Source: Ziziphus jujuba
Taxonomy: Eukaryota > Streptophyta > Magnoliopsida > Rosales > Rhamnaceae
Assembly (NCBI RefSeq): GCF_031755915.1
Contig: NC_083389.1
Span: forward strand, 15,555,001-15,619,000
Direction: 5' to 3'
Length of the DNA: 64,000 nt
A model generated the notes under the pieces. That model made no database searches. It saw only the letters and a program-made list of their open reading frames with translations, and was not told where the DNA came from. Position 1 is the first letter of the stretch. Every line of letters begins with the position of its first letter. A program made the position numbers and the translations under genes. Positions 13,096-24,878 of this stretch are shown here, piece by piece.

Positions 13096-13099
13096 TGAA
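13096..13099. repeat. Right 4-bp target duplication (TGAA) of the nested LTR insertion
   Basis: Identical to 9525-9528 and immediately after the TTACA end of the insertion. Confidence 0.8.
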
Positions 13100-16000
13100 G
13101 CACTAGTAGTTCTAGTTGGCTCTCTCATAAGCCTTTGAAATGACTAACCACTACTAGAATTTACTTCTTCAGTAATCATTTTTTGAACATTTATCCCTTC
13201 TTTTTCAGCTTGTTGAGCAATCTTTGGATCAGGATTCTCCTCATGATCATCTAAATGAACATCTCTAATCCATTGGTATATTTGGTTGCCCTCTTCATCA
13301 TCATCTTCCATTATAGTTTCAAATATTATTGTTGGATCCAAGTCTTGATGATTTTCTTCTTCAGCTTCCATATCCCTCAACTTGAGTTTTATATTATAAT
13401 AACAATAGACTAGTTTTTCAATTCTACTATATGCTAGTCTATTTCTTTGTTTTGTATGTATTAGTGCAAAAATGCTCCAATTTCTTTCACAGGCAAAAGA
13501 TGATGTTGTTTGTGACAAAACTTTCAATGCTAATTTTCTTACTGTAGGTGCACTATCACCATACATGACCCACCATTCAACTGTTACAAAATAATTATAA
13601 TATGATTACATATTTGTACTATTACATCAATTGATATTCACATACTACAATATTTAAACTTACCAGGAAACATCTCTTTTCTAGAAGCAATTGCTGTTGG
13701 TCTTGCAAATCCTTTCCTTGCATCCTTGAAGTATGTAAGCTGTAAAATAAAATAAAATAAAGTTATAAACCCTTAAAATATATTATGTTACTAAATTATC
13801 ATCATTATACTTCATTTCCAAACTGGCTAATTGCCGCTGATTTAGGATCCAATGTAGCATAGACATCGTGTACAGTCTTTATAAGATTAGAATCTTCTCC
13901 AACCCCAGGTTTACATTGATAGTGAGGATTTAAATAATAAGCTATATAAAAGGGAAAAAAATATATTTTTTAGTTTAATTAGAGATAAATAATGAAAGAT
14001 ATAAAGTATTTTACATTAACAAAAAAATAAAAGTCTAACATATTTTATATAAATTGACTATAAGCTCATACCTACTGCATATAATGGATGCTTTAAGGTT
14101 TTATCCCACCTATTATTGATAATCTTTAATATCCACTTTGCACCATGCATTTTGTCAAGTTCCTCTTTAACAATTCACATCAACTTATACACTGCTCCCA
14201 TTGTAGGATAAACTTCGGTGTCAGCAATACGTAAAAACTTATAAAAAAGCTCAAATAATTGACACACCGTATGCGCTTGATTCCAAAAAGTATGATTAAG
14301 TACTATATTTTCCACTATTTGGCCTTCTTTTGAAGCACTAAAATTATGATTAGTCCAATCAGTAGATGTGAATAGTTGCTTAAGTCCAGCTTCCTTTTTA
14401 ACCAAGCTATCAAGCGCAAGATAGTTTATGGCAAATCGTGTAAGTCCCGGACGAATGATGTCACCTTTGCAAGTTTCACGCATCTTTGCTAGCAACCAAT
14501 TATGATTGTAGATGTAAGTTGTGATTGCTCTAGCCTGCTTGATCACAATAGCCACATTCTCATTCTTTCCAATATCTTTAAACATGAGATCAATGCAATG
14601 TGCTGCACATAGAGTCCAGTACAAATTGTAATCTCCCATCAATTTCTTCCCGGTTTTAACAAATGCAGAGCCATTATTTGTTATAATTTGTACCACATTT
14701 TTCTTCCCAACTTTCAAAATTATTTTCTTCAATTACTCATATATGTATTTATGATCTTTTATTTGATTTGAAGCATCAATAGATTTTAGAAAAACTGTGC
14801 TTCCTTTTGAGTAAACCATGAAATTAATAATAGACATCCTAGTGGGACCCATCCATCCATCACATATGATTGTACAACCATAGCTTCCCACTTCGCTTTC
14901 ATTTTGTTTACGTGGTCTTTTATCTCCTCATATTCCATATCCAAATATTTTGTGCTGATCTCATAAGGGGTTGGAGGTTCTATATCTGGCTCTGCTTGTT
15001 GGCATCTTGCTACCAAATTCTTGAAATGATGGGATGATGCTTTATTTGCTGGTAAATTTTCATAAATAAAAAATTCACTTATTATTCTTCCCATACCTTC
15101 TTTTATTTTTCCTCCAAAATTTTTTTTTTTTATATTTTTTTGCTTTGCTTGAGAGGACTTGTATAAGCTTGGTGCAACAAATCTTGATTGTGGATCTTTA
15201 AGACTCTGTGTTCGTTGTACTACAGGTTTAGCACGACTGCTAGATTCGCCTCCTTTAGCTTGATATCGAACTTTGTGGAGATGACTTCTTTCCCACTCTG
15301 ATTGTTTAGAAGCATGAATTGCCTCTCGATAATCATTTTTCTCATATGGATCAATCCCAGGTGGATATGCTATGTCATCATCATCCTCATCATCCACATC
15401 ATATGTTTCAGCATGCAGTTGTCCTCGTAAATCTGCACGAATCTCTTCCATTCTATTTTCTTTTTTGATTTTACGTTGTTGTTTTCCTTTTAACAAATCT
15501 ACTATGAATTTTTTAACTTCAGGAGGCACTTGACCACAAGGTTGTACATTGTGTGAAGGATCAATACCACTAAGGTGGTATTTTAATCTTGTTACTCCAC
15601 CACTCTTTATCACGCGATTACAATATTTGCATATTGTTCTACTTTTATTACCTTCAACTGGAAAACCATGTTCCCATGCAGGATTACGTTTGCTTCCTCC
15701 ACTAGCTATTATCCTATAATAATAATAATAAAAGTAACAGTAATAGTAACAATAACAATTTTAATATTTGTCTATGAATATATATATATATATATATATT
15801 TGAATTTTTGATCGGAATTGGATAGAGATATTTGATTAAAATATTTTCTTATAACTATGAAAAATAATAGTATAACAAAAAAATCAAGATCTTTGAAAGT
15901 AAATAATTCATTTTTAATGAATGTACCTAGTACGAAAATGATTCCTTACAAATCTCCAATGCCTTGAATATAGATGTTTACAATTGGAAAAGGGACAAAA

Positions 16001-16775
16001 CACTACATAAAGAAATAACCAATATTTTCAAAGCAAAAAAAGAAATAACCAATATATTTAGGCAAATTTAATATACTTTAACAATGTATATTCTAGCCGA
16101 CATATATATATGTATAAGATTTATTTTCTAATCAAGTTTTTATTTATTGTTTATAAGTTTTAACATATTATATTATGAAGGTTTGCTTATGTAGAAGACA
16201 ACATGAAAAAATTAAATGACAAAGTGGGTTTTTTAAGTTATGTTTTTTATCCAATAAGAAAAAACAATTATATTTTCAATCACACATCATACATTAAGTT
16301 TAAGGTATATATTAAATTTGGGTTTGTAAATCTAATTATTTATAATTACTACATATAAATATATATATATATATATATATCTATACATATATACATGTTA
16401 CATTTTCACCATATATATATAGAGATAGATACATATGTTAATATATAATTAATTAGCTTACAATTAATAATTCAAATAACAATAATACAAGTGAATTAAA
16501 GAATTTAGATCTTAAAGTATAAAAGTAAATATAAACCTCTTTTTTTTTTAAGATAAAGAAACTAACCTGTAAAAAGGATATCCAAAGAAGTTGTATGAAA
16601 GAACTTGAAATTTTATGGGAACTAAAAATATGTATAAGGAAAAATGTTAAGAACAAAGCATCAAACTTGCTCTTTAAATAAAATAATAATGTGATTTTTT
16701 TTTTCCATGGAATATTTTATAATCAAAAGCACACTCATTACTCATGGAGCATATGTATTGGCTCTGGTAAAATAT

Positions 16776-17210
16776 AAAAGACACGTGAAATTATGTAAAG
16801 ACAATAGAGTAGACAACCAAGTGCAGTATATAGAGACAAGAAAGTGCCCAAACAATGGTCAAACACACATTTATGAAGAATATTTTTTAATTTCAAAACT
16901 ATATAATGATGTACTAATATAAAAGACACTTGAAGTTATGCAAAAACAAGAGAGTGAACAAGCAAGTGTGATATATAGAAACAAGAAAATGTCAAGCAAT
17001 GGTCAAACACACATTTATGAAGAATATTTTTTTAATTTTAAGACTATATAATGATATACTAATATAAAAGACACGTAAAATTATGCAAAAATAAGAAAGT
17101 AGACAAGCAAGTGTAATATATAGAGACAAAAAAGTGCCCAAGCAATGATCAAACACATATTTATGAAGAATACTTTTTAATTTCAAAACTCTATAATAAT
17201 GTACTAAGAT
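16776..17210. repeat. Three tandem copies of a 145-bp unit in the 5' part of the hAT element
   Basis: Units start at 16776, 16921 and 17066, each with 'aaaagacac', exactly 145 bp apart. Each carries 'atatatagagacaa' (or close), a 'caatggtcaaacacaca'-type segment and 'tttatgaagaata'. A partial fourth piece and a 23-bp direct duplication ('tctctagcataaaaatatttt') follow to about 17290. The array lies between the transposase 5' end and the right terminus of the transposon. Confidence 0.85.
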
Positions 17211-17727
17211 TCTCTAGCATAAAAATATTTTTTCTCTAGCATAAAAATATTTTTTCAAAACTATATAATAATGTACTAAGATTCTCTAACAAAAAAAATA
17301 ATTTTTTAATTTTAAAACTATATAATACTATTGTAAGATATCCCATGGTATAAGAAATTCATGGAGAGTATTTGGTTGATTGATATAATTGAATGATATA
17401 TTGTCTTCTTCTTAAAAGAAAATGAAAAATAAAATTTATGAATTTTTTAAAAAATTATAAATTGTCTTCTTCAATAATATTTATGAATATTTTTTTAAAA
17501 AAAAATATTTTTGAATTTCCATGGAAATTTTATAGAAATTTTGGAAATTTCCATGGAAATTATAGATTTTTTAACCAAATCAAGGAGTTTATGTGGATAT
17601 TTTATGGAAATTTCCATGGAAATTTTCGTGAAATTTCGGAAATTTCCATGGATATTATGGAAGTTTTATCCATTTCCATGTTAAATCTAAATTTTATATC
17701 AACCCTTTCAAAAAATGGAAATATCGA

Positions 17728-17764
17728 AGAAATTTCGAAGAAATATCGGATATTTTAAATCTTG
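17728..17764. repeat. Right terminal inverted repeat of the hAT element
   Basis: In reverse complement it starts CAAGATTTAAAATATCCGAT, matching the left terminus. It is preceded by dense GGAAATTTCC palindromes between 17515 and 17680. Confidence 0.85.
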
Positions 17765-17772
17765 GTCATATG
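17765..17772. repeat. Right 8-bp target-site duplication of the hAT element (GTCATATG)
   Basis: Exact match to 8516-8523, directly after the element end CAAG (reverse complement). Confidence 0.93.
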
Positions 17773-19269
17773 AGATTTTGCCACATCTACTCTACATCTT
17801 CTCGCTCATTATGTATTTATAATTTTGATTTGCATGGCGGTCTTTGCCAATATATATATATATATATATAATATAGTTTTTCATATTGGTGGTGTAGAAT
17901 AATCTACTTAGATCATAATATTATTTTCCTTATAAAATGAAATAACATATGACATCCTAGTTATTGAATATCTTTATTTCATGACCTACCATATACAGAT
18001 TTCACATATCTTTTTCTCAATTATATATATATATATATATATATTTTTTGTTAGAAAGGAATAATGATAACCATAGAAATTTTTATTTGCTGAAATTATG
18101 TTAGGAATTCAATAATGAAACCAAATAATTAAAGAACAAAAGAAATATTTCTAAGTCTAATGTTTGAATCAAGACCTTAGTAATAAATGTGGATTGATAA
18201 GATTAAAAATGTTAATTGTTATTATTGATTTTTTTTCATAGATATTACTATTTGTTAGAGGAAAAACAACATATAAAAGAAATGGAAGTTCGGATTTCAT
18301 AAGTTAAACTTTTAGAATAAATAGTAAAAATTTGATATCAAAATCAATGATTTAAAAAATTTTGGATTTAAAATTCAATAACTTTATTAAAAAATTTAAA
18401 AAATATTTTTAAAAAGTATATAAAAGAAATAAAAACCCACATTTTTAACAAAAGTGATAATTCAATTCCAATAATGATAATCCAACAATGTGAACAATAT
18501 TTTATTTTAACATGAATATCTTTTTTTAAAACATTTATAATAATTCTCTCATACGTTAGGTATTGTGTTCAAATTTATTATCTTCTACTCATAAATATGG
18601 ATGATTGAAATGATTTAATTTCACTTGACTAACATAAATAATCTTATAGCACCAAATTCGTAGTGTTACATCGTTAATTGGAAAATTAATATAGTCTATA
18701 TACATATACATTCCCAATATATATATATATATATTTTAACAATTTATCTAAATTACAATCTATCTAAAATTTTTACTTTTTCATTATTCAAACTCTCAAA
18801 CTCGTATTCTCGTAGGTACAAATAAAAATACTTAACTATTAAAACTAATAATCTTTGTAGTATATATATATATATATTATAAAAAATGGAGTCCACAGGA
18901 TAATATTACATTATTTACTATTCAATATTTTATAAATAAATGTGGCAAGTCGGTACACTATTACTGTACCATACCGCCACGTCGTAGACAATGCAAACGA
19001 CGATGCTGAAGGTGTCGTCGTCGTTTAGGCCGAGGTCTTAGGCAAAGTTCTCCGCATCACAGTGCAAGCCGCGAAAACCGAACGACACTGAACACAAACT
19101 CCGCGCCTTCTTCTTTTTCTTCTCCATTTGGAAGTGAATGAAGCATTCGTACGTTTCGCAAAGTTTGAATCTCTCTACCATGAAAACCACCTTGTAAACC
19201 CTCTGCATTACTGTATTTTCGGCTAACATTTTTTTTTTTTTTCCATAAAAATCCAGAGAAAAAGAGTGA
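17773..19269. other. Intergenic region and 5' leader of GEN1
   Basis: AT-rich DNA with several (AT)n runs and no gene visible. The last 300 bases are less AT-rich and contain 'aaacgacga...tcgtcgtcgttt' at about 18996-19026, which could fold into a short hairpin. The segment from about 18960 to 19269 probably holds the GEN1 promoter and leader. I could not place a TATA box with confidence. Confidence 0.4.
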
Positions 19270-21396
19270 ATGGGGTTTGGAGGCAAATTCTGGGACTTGC
19301 TTAAACCCTATGCCCGAAACGAAGGTTTCGACTTTTTGAGGAACAAGCGGGTTGCTGTGGACCTATCCTTTTGGATTGTTCAGCATGAGACTGCTATCAA
19401 GGGCAATGCTCGAAACCCACACCTCAGGCTCATTTTCTTTAGAACTATCAGCCTCTTCGCTAAGGTTTGGACTGGATGGGCTTTTTGTTAATGTATGTGC
19501 TTCTGCCTTCCCGTACTTTCTGTTTGGTTCCCCAGAAAAGGAAAACGAATTAAAGATTGTTTCTTTTGTTATTTTATCCATGTGGGTATTTTTTTTTTTT
19601 TCTATTTCTTTTAAGAAATAAGAATGTCCCTGTATTTTAGACTGGGGTGGGGAAGAAAAAGAAAAGAAATGTTGGGATGTGTATGTGGTTTATGTTATTT
19701 TCTGGGTTCTTAATTGGTTTCTGAGATATGAATGAATTATGGTCTGATTGTTTTTCAGTGTTCTCATATAAGAGTTGGGTGGTACTGTGCAATTCAGGCT
19801 CTGAAAAGAAAGAAATAGTCATATTATCTAGCTACAATATATGTGTGTATTATATTTGTGGGTTGCTTTTGGGCTCAGTATTATCGGTTTTCTTGTGTGC
19901 TTGGCTAAGTGAGCAGAGAGCATTGAAGTGTTTAGCTCTTTGAGGGAGTAAAATGATGTTGAGTGTTTTTGCAGTTTGGAGCATTCCCAGTCTTTGTAGT
20001 TGATGGAACTCCATCTCCACTGAAATCAAAGGCAAGGATTGCACGATTCTATCGTTTTTCTGGCATTGATTTGTCAAGCTTGCCTGCAGCTGACTATGGT
20101 GTTTCAGTTGACAGAAACCACAAATTTTCTAAATGTGTTCAAGAATGTGTGGTGAGTTGTTTCTAGACCAAGATTCTGCCCTAAATATGGTTTAGAGTTT
20201 TATGTCTCATTCAGTATTTTTGTTTGCTAACTCTATCTCAATAGATGAGAAAAGTGAGTAAAAAAGACTTAAAATTTGTTGCATGTTTTCATTTTCTTAT
20301 GACAAAACTCAACGAGCTTATGCTGGCATGTCTGCAAAATTATTGCTTTTATTTGGGGACAGAAAGAATTAAATCTAGGTTCAAAATTAGTTATTGTTTA
20401 GCCTATTCCATATTCATGCTTTTGAGTTAGAAAAGAATTTTGTTTTATGAAAGTTCCTTGAGACTAAGCTCCTGTACAAATAAGATTAGAAATGAAATTC
20501 TAGTTTCTTTTCATGATTGGTTGCAGATAACAATGCTTTTATCATATATTTTTAAAGATTTTGTTGTTTTCATGTGGCTGAAGTTGATTTGTCGTTTAAA
20601 TTTTCTGACCATTAATGTATTTTATATGTCATGTGAAAGGCTTTATGTAGAATTGTTAGATGTAGGCCCTTTGTTTTGTTCGTTTGATTTATTAGATGTG
20701 CCCGTTGAATTAGGAACTACTTGAGCTTTTTGGGATGCCTGTTCTGAAAGCAAAAGGAGAGGCTGAAGCATTATGTGCTCAGCTGGAAAGTGAAGGTCAT
20801 GTGGATGCTTGCATCACATCTGATAGTGATGCGTTTCTCTATGGAGCTAAATGTGTGATAAAATGCTTTCGGCCAAATTCTAAAGTAAGCATGTAGTTTC
20901 TTGTGTAGGTTTTTTCATGTGGCATATTTGCTATTTGTTTTGTATGTCTTGAAATGACAATATTTTAACAATAAGTATATGTTTCTTGGTAGGTTTTTTT
21001 ATGTAGCATATTTGCTATTTGTTCATATGACTTGACATGACAATATTCTAACAATATCAGTTTGCTATCATATGCATCTTGGCAGGAGATGTTCTAATAA
21101 ACCTGAATTATTTAATTACTTAATATTATCTGATTATTCATCTGTTTTAATAATTTAAAATTTGTGGAGAAAAAAAATTATATTGATGGAATAGTTGTAA
21201 CTGAATTGGAGAAAGTATAGATGTATCATATTGAGCCATTTAAAAAAGAAGTGAATTTCATGGTTAATATTGGTAGGTTTCCTAATCCTTCATACCATTG
21301 ACTCCACATATAGGAAGGTTGTTGTCCTGATTACTTGGGGGATTTGATTGTTTTTGTTGATTAATTATTAACAGCCTATGTCCATTGTGCTTGCAT

Positions 21397-21452
<56 letters not shown>

Positions 21453-24050
21453 GCGCGTGCGCATGCCGATATACCTATAGGTGATGGCTTAAGTATTTTC
21501 AGAAATGGGAAGAAAATAATAAAAGAAATAAAGGCATTCTGATCAGGACACTCATCAACATCTGACCCTTATGTGAGGAGCATTGTCTACTTCTTTGAAA
21601 TAGATATTTACTGGTCATTTTGCATTTCTTTTGTCTTGTATACCATACCAAATTTATATTTTTGCCAAGTTGATTTGCTATAATATCTCTTTTTTGCAAG
21701 TTTGAGAATCTCATTGTGGGCAGGAACCATTTGAATGCTACCACATGTCAGAAATTGAAGCCGGTCTTGGTTTAAAGAGGAAACACTTGATAGCCATATC
21801 TCTTTTGGTTGGCAATGACCATGATCTAAATGGGGTGCAAGGCATAGGGCTTGATACAGCTGTGCGTTTTGTCCAGAATTTTGGTGAAGATGAGATATTG
21901 AATAGGTATGCTTCAAAGTTGGTTCATAAGTCTCTTTCTTAATATTTGAAGTTGACAAAGGTACTTATTAAATTTGAACCACATGAACTGAAACTGATGT
22001 CATGTGCAGGTTGCATGAAATAAGCAGTGGAGATACTTCTTTATTTAAGTTTGGCATGAAATCTGCGGATGATCTTCTATCCAGTTCAGATGAAATTTTA
22101 CTAAGGACAAAATGTTCTCATTGTTCCTTCTGTGGGCATCCGGGTAACAAACGAGACCATTTCAAGTCTTCTTGTGAATATTGCTCTACCAAAATTGGCG
22201 ATGCTTGCTTGAAAAAGCCAGAGGGATTTAAATGTGATTGCTTGGCTTGTGATATGGTACTAAAATACTCATTTCCATTACCTTATTGTTGTTTGGAGTG
22301 TATTGAATGGTCCTTTCATTTAACTCTTTTTGGTGAATGTCCTTTTATTTGAACTTAGGTAATCTGTAGTTTATGAATTAATAGTTGTCTGCAATCTTTT
22401 CTTTATCCTATTCATATTAAAGGATTTCATGGTATTTGGGTGGTAGAACCGGAAGGAAAAGGAAAAGAAGATGCGAGAATGTTGGCAAACAAAAATTTGC
22501 GCCAAGATTGCAATGGAGCCAAATTTCCCTAAAAATGAGCTTATTGAAATGTATTTGTGCAACAACCATGGTGCTTTCACCGGTATGTTTAATTATCTGG
22601 TCTGAAGTGTTCATAGTGTGATAATGATATGATTTCTCTCTCTCCCAGATCCTCATCCCCCCCTTATAAACACACCCCACAACCACTAATTGAGAGGTTA
22701 GAATTACCTGAATGTGGCTTTATATCTACATTAATGGTGTAACTGAAACTCTGGCTCTGGAGCCTGTCCTGAACTATACAGTTTTGTTTAATATTTTTAT
22801 TTTTTTGGTTTGGACTGGATAAGGGTTATAGTAATGGAAGGACAATTCTTACATCCTATGGTTTTGTAGCCTGGTCTTCAGGACCTGAAGACAACAAGAA
22901 TTTTCATTAAGCACCATAATTATGTCTTTGGGTGGCAGTTTGATCTTTTCTTGCCAATCTTGATCTATAATTATGCTTTTTATTTTTTTTGACAGAAAAT
23001 GTTGAAACATGTATATCATGGGGCAGCCCAAAAACCGAACTGCTGGTTGATTTCTTGGCTTTTCATCAGATGTGGGAGCCTTCATATATTCGGCAAAGCA
23101 TACTTCCTATGTTGTCCACTATTTACTTAAGAGAAATGGCTGCAGAACCAGTAAAATCTCTTTTACATGATCAGTATGAGTTTGATTCCATAGACCGCAT
23201 AAGAATGAGATATGGGCATCAATTTTACATCATTAAGTGGAAAAAGGCTGTACCTGCCAGGTCTGGTGTTACCTATGCAACCCCTTCAGAGGAGTCTAAT
23301 TCGCAAGATGATGTTATAGATGTTGATGAATCTATTAATCAATTGGATGAGCTAGATGTTCCTAAGATTCATGTTGATGGTGGGTGTCACTTTTTGCTGA
23401 CAGATGAAAATATGGAACTTGTTCAGGCTGCTTTTCCACAGGAGGTTGACAGATTTTTGCAGGAAAAGGTGTCATTTATATTCTTTGTACATCTACATCG
23501 TTTGGGGATTCTATTTCCTCTTTGTTACTTTAAGGTTTGTTTTGGTCAATGGTAATGGTAACAGGGTAAATTATATTTCATCCAGAGAATTTAAATTGAA
23601 TACATGTAGATGATTATTGGTTTGACCTTGTGTAGTTAAATTTTTATCACAGTTTCAAAAAGAACTTGCAGTTGTAATAAGAGAGTGAAATGCTGTAGGT
23701 TGACCGAATATGTGCCATATGCTTTGATTTTAGCCAAGGGCAATATGAGGGCTAAGAAGATTTTTGTGGTTGAAAACTGGCAGGAACAGAAAGAATCAAA
23801 ACGAAGAAACAGTGAAAGCTTAAGATCTGGAGGGAGAAACAAAAAGTTGGAATCACCAGGTTCAAGAGCCGCACAACTAACTATGACCGAATTCTACCGT
23901 TCAACGAAAGCACAATTGCAGACAAAACCTGAAGAAGGTTTAGCTGAAAATGCTGACAACGGTGGGAGCAATCCGACATCAAAAGGGAAAAGAAAAGTAT
24001 CAACTCCAAGCCTCCCAAAGTCAGTAAGACGTCGACTTTTGTTTGACTAG
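19270..24050 (+). CDS. GEN1: GEN1-type Holliday-junction resolvase (XPG/FEN1 family), 615 aa
   Basis: Eight exons: 19270-19464, 19975-20151, 20714-20884, 21724-21905, 22010-22256, 22447-22582, 22996-23468, 23784-24050; all introns GT..AG; 1848 nt. The start MGFGGKFWDLL is the usual N terminus of the family. The XPG-N part carries acidic catalytic residues D31 (AVDLSFW) and D75 (FVVDGTPSP). The XPG-I part has E140 and E142 (KGEAEAL), D161 and D163 (TSDSDAF) and D213 (VGNDHD), followed by a helix-hairpin-helix segment (GVQGIGLDTA). All expected metal ligands are present. Residues 277-322 form a Cys-rich insertion, and a chromodomain-like stretch (YIIKWKK) follows. The C terminus SVRRRLLFD matches plant GEN1, which cleaves four-way DNA junctions in the nucleus during repair. 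Length is close to Arabidopsis GEN1 (599 aa). Confidence 0.93.
20896..21055. repeat. Two-copy tandem duplication in GEN1 intron 3
   Basis: 'gtttcttgtgtaggtttttt' ... 'gcatatttgctatttgtt' ... 'gacaatattttaacaata' is repeated with changes from about 20981. The period is about 85 bp and the copies have clearly diverged. Confidence 0.65.
21398..21450. repeat. (CA)n microsatellite in GEN1 intron 3
   Basis: About 26 CA units followed directly by a short GC-alternating run (cgcgcgcgtgcgcatgc), a combination able to adopt left-handed DNA. The length is likely to vary between individuals. Confidence 0.95.
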
Positions 24051-24847
24051 GAATTTTTTTTTTCTTTTAGGCTAGTTGGTTGTTTTTGGAGAAGTTGGAA
24101 GATGTAAAGTTTTAAGTTCCTATATATCTTCCCTAAATGGGATAGGCTTTTTGTATATTATTTTGTAAGTAAAGTTTAGGTTTGGTGATATAGGTTTGGT
24201 CTCTCTGTGCTTCCTGTAGCCAAACATGGTTTTCTTGTGCTTTCCTTGTTGAAACTATAAATCTTTGGTTCTCTATTGGTAACCTTCTAAAATATCAAAG
24301 CTTTATTAACCTTATAAAGTAGAAATATTGCAGTCTTTTTTACTGATCTGAACTCCAACCGAGATAGTCTTGGTGCTATACAATGCTGAATGCACGACAT
24401 TTTCATCGTCAATATCTTTTTGTGCACTTGTAGCATCGCATTGTCTTTTTTTAGGGTTGGGTAAATAAACTTGCAATGTTTCTTGTACGTGTTTTTCAAA
24501 AGTGTTTAATTTTATTTTATTTTTGCTTTTTGGCTTTTCAAAGCTTCCTTGAGAAAACTTTCTTATTTAACTGAAAAAAAAAAAAAAAAATTGGGAAAAC
24601 TTAACTTTCTTAACCTCCATTGGTATATGTATTGTTTGTGTTTGGTCTATTTTCTATTTCAGCTATTTTTCAATATTAAGAAATATCTATTCCTTTTTTA
24701 AAGCACTATAATAGTTATTTCACTTTTACTATGTTATAAATTTAAATTTGGATGAATTACCATATATTTACAGACAACTTCGTGGTAAAAATTAACTATT
24801 TTTCAGACATGAATCCTGGGGAATCCCTAATTTCAATATCAAAATGA

Positions 24848-24878
<31 letters not shown>

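Larger units (their letters stand above)
8913..15713 (-). pseudogene. hAT transposase pseudogene (BED finger, DUF659, dimerisation domain)
   Basis: Reading minus from 15713, just after an AG acceptor, a BED zinc finger (ICKYC ... RLKYHLSGI ... VQPC, then VPPEVKKF) is followed by an acidic linker. A DUF659-type core comes next (FKNLVARC, then MDGW; IITNNGSAF; WTLCAAHCIDLM). Further exons near 14175-13620 lead to the C-terminal dimerisation region (FACERNWSIF, RNRLAYSRIEKLVYCYYN). Damage: a frameshift at about 14843-14855 right after MDGW, an in-frame TAA at 14733-14735, TAG at 13144-13146, TAG at 9126-9128, and the 3567-bp insertion at 9529-13095. The tail from 13096 resumes in the same frame at 9524 and ends with TAA at 8913-8915. 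The start exon upstream of 15713 was not identified. Confidence 0.85.
8524..17764 (-). mobile_element. hAT superfamily DNA transposon (9.2 kb with nested insertion)
   Basis: The left end reads CAAGGTTCAAAATATCGATG. The right end, read in reverse, starts CAAGATTTAAAATATCCGAT, so the termini are imperfect inverted repeats. Both ends are flanked by the identical octamer GTCATATG. The interior encodes, on the minus strand, a BED-finger/DUF659/hAT-dimerisation transposase that is broken. Removing the nested 3567-bp element and one 4-bp duplication leaves an original element of about 5.67 kb, usual for an autonomous plant hAT. Sequence near both ends is rich in short words such as GGAAATTTCC and GAAATATCG, probably subterminal transposase-binding motifs. 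With disrupted coding sequence this copy cannot supply its own transposase. Confidence 0.93.
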
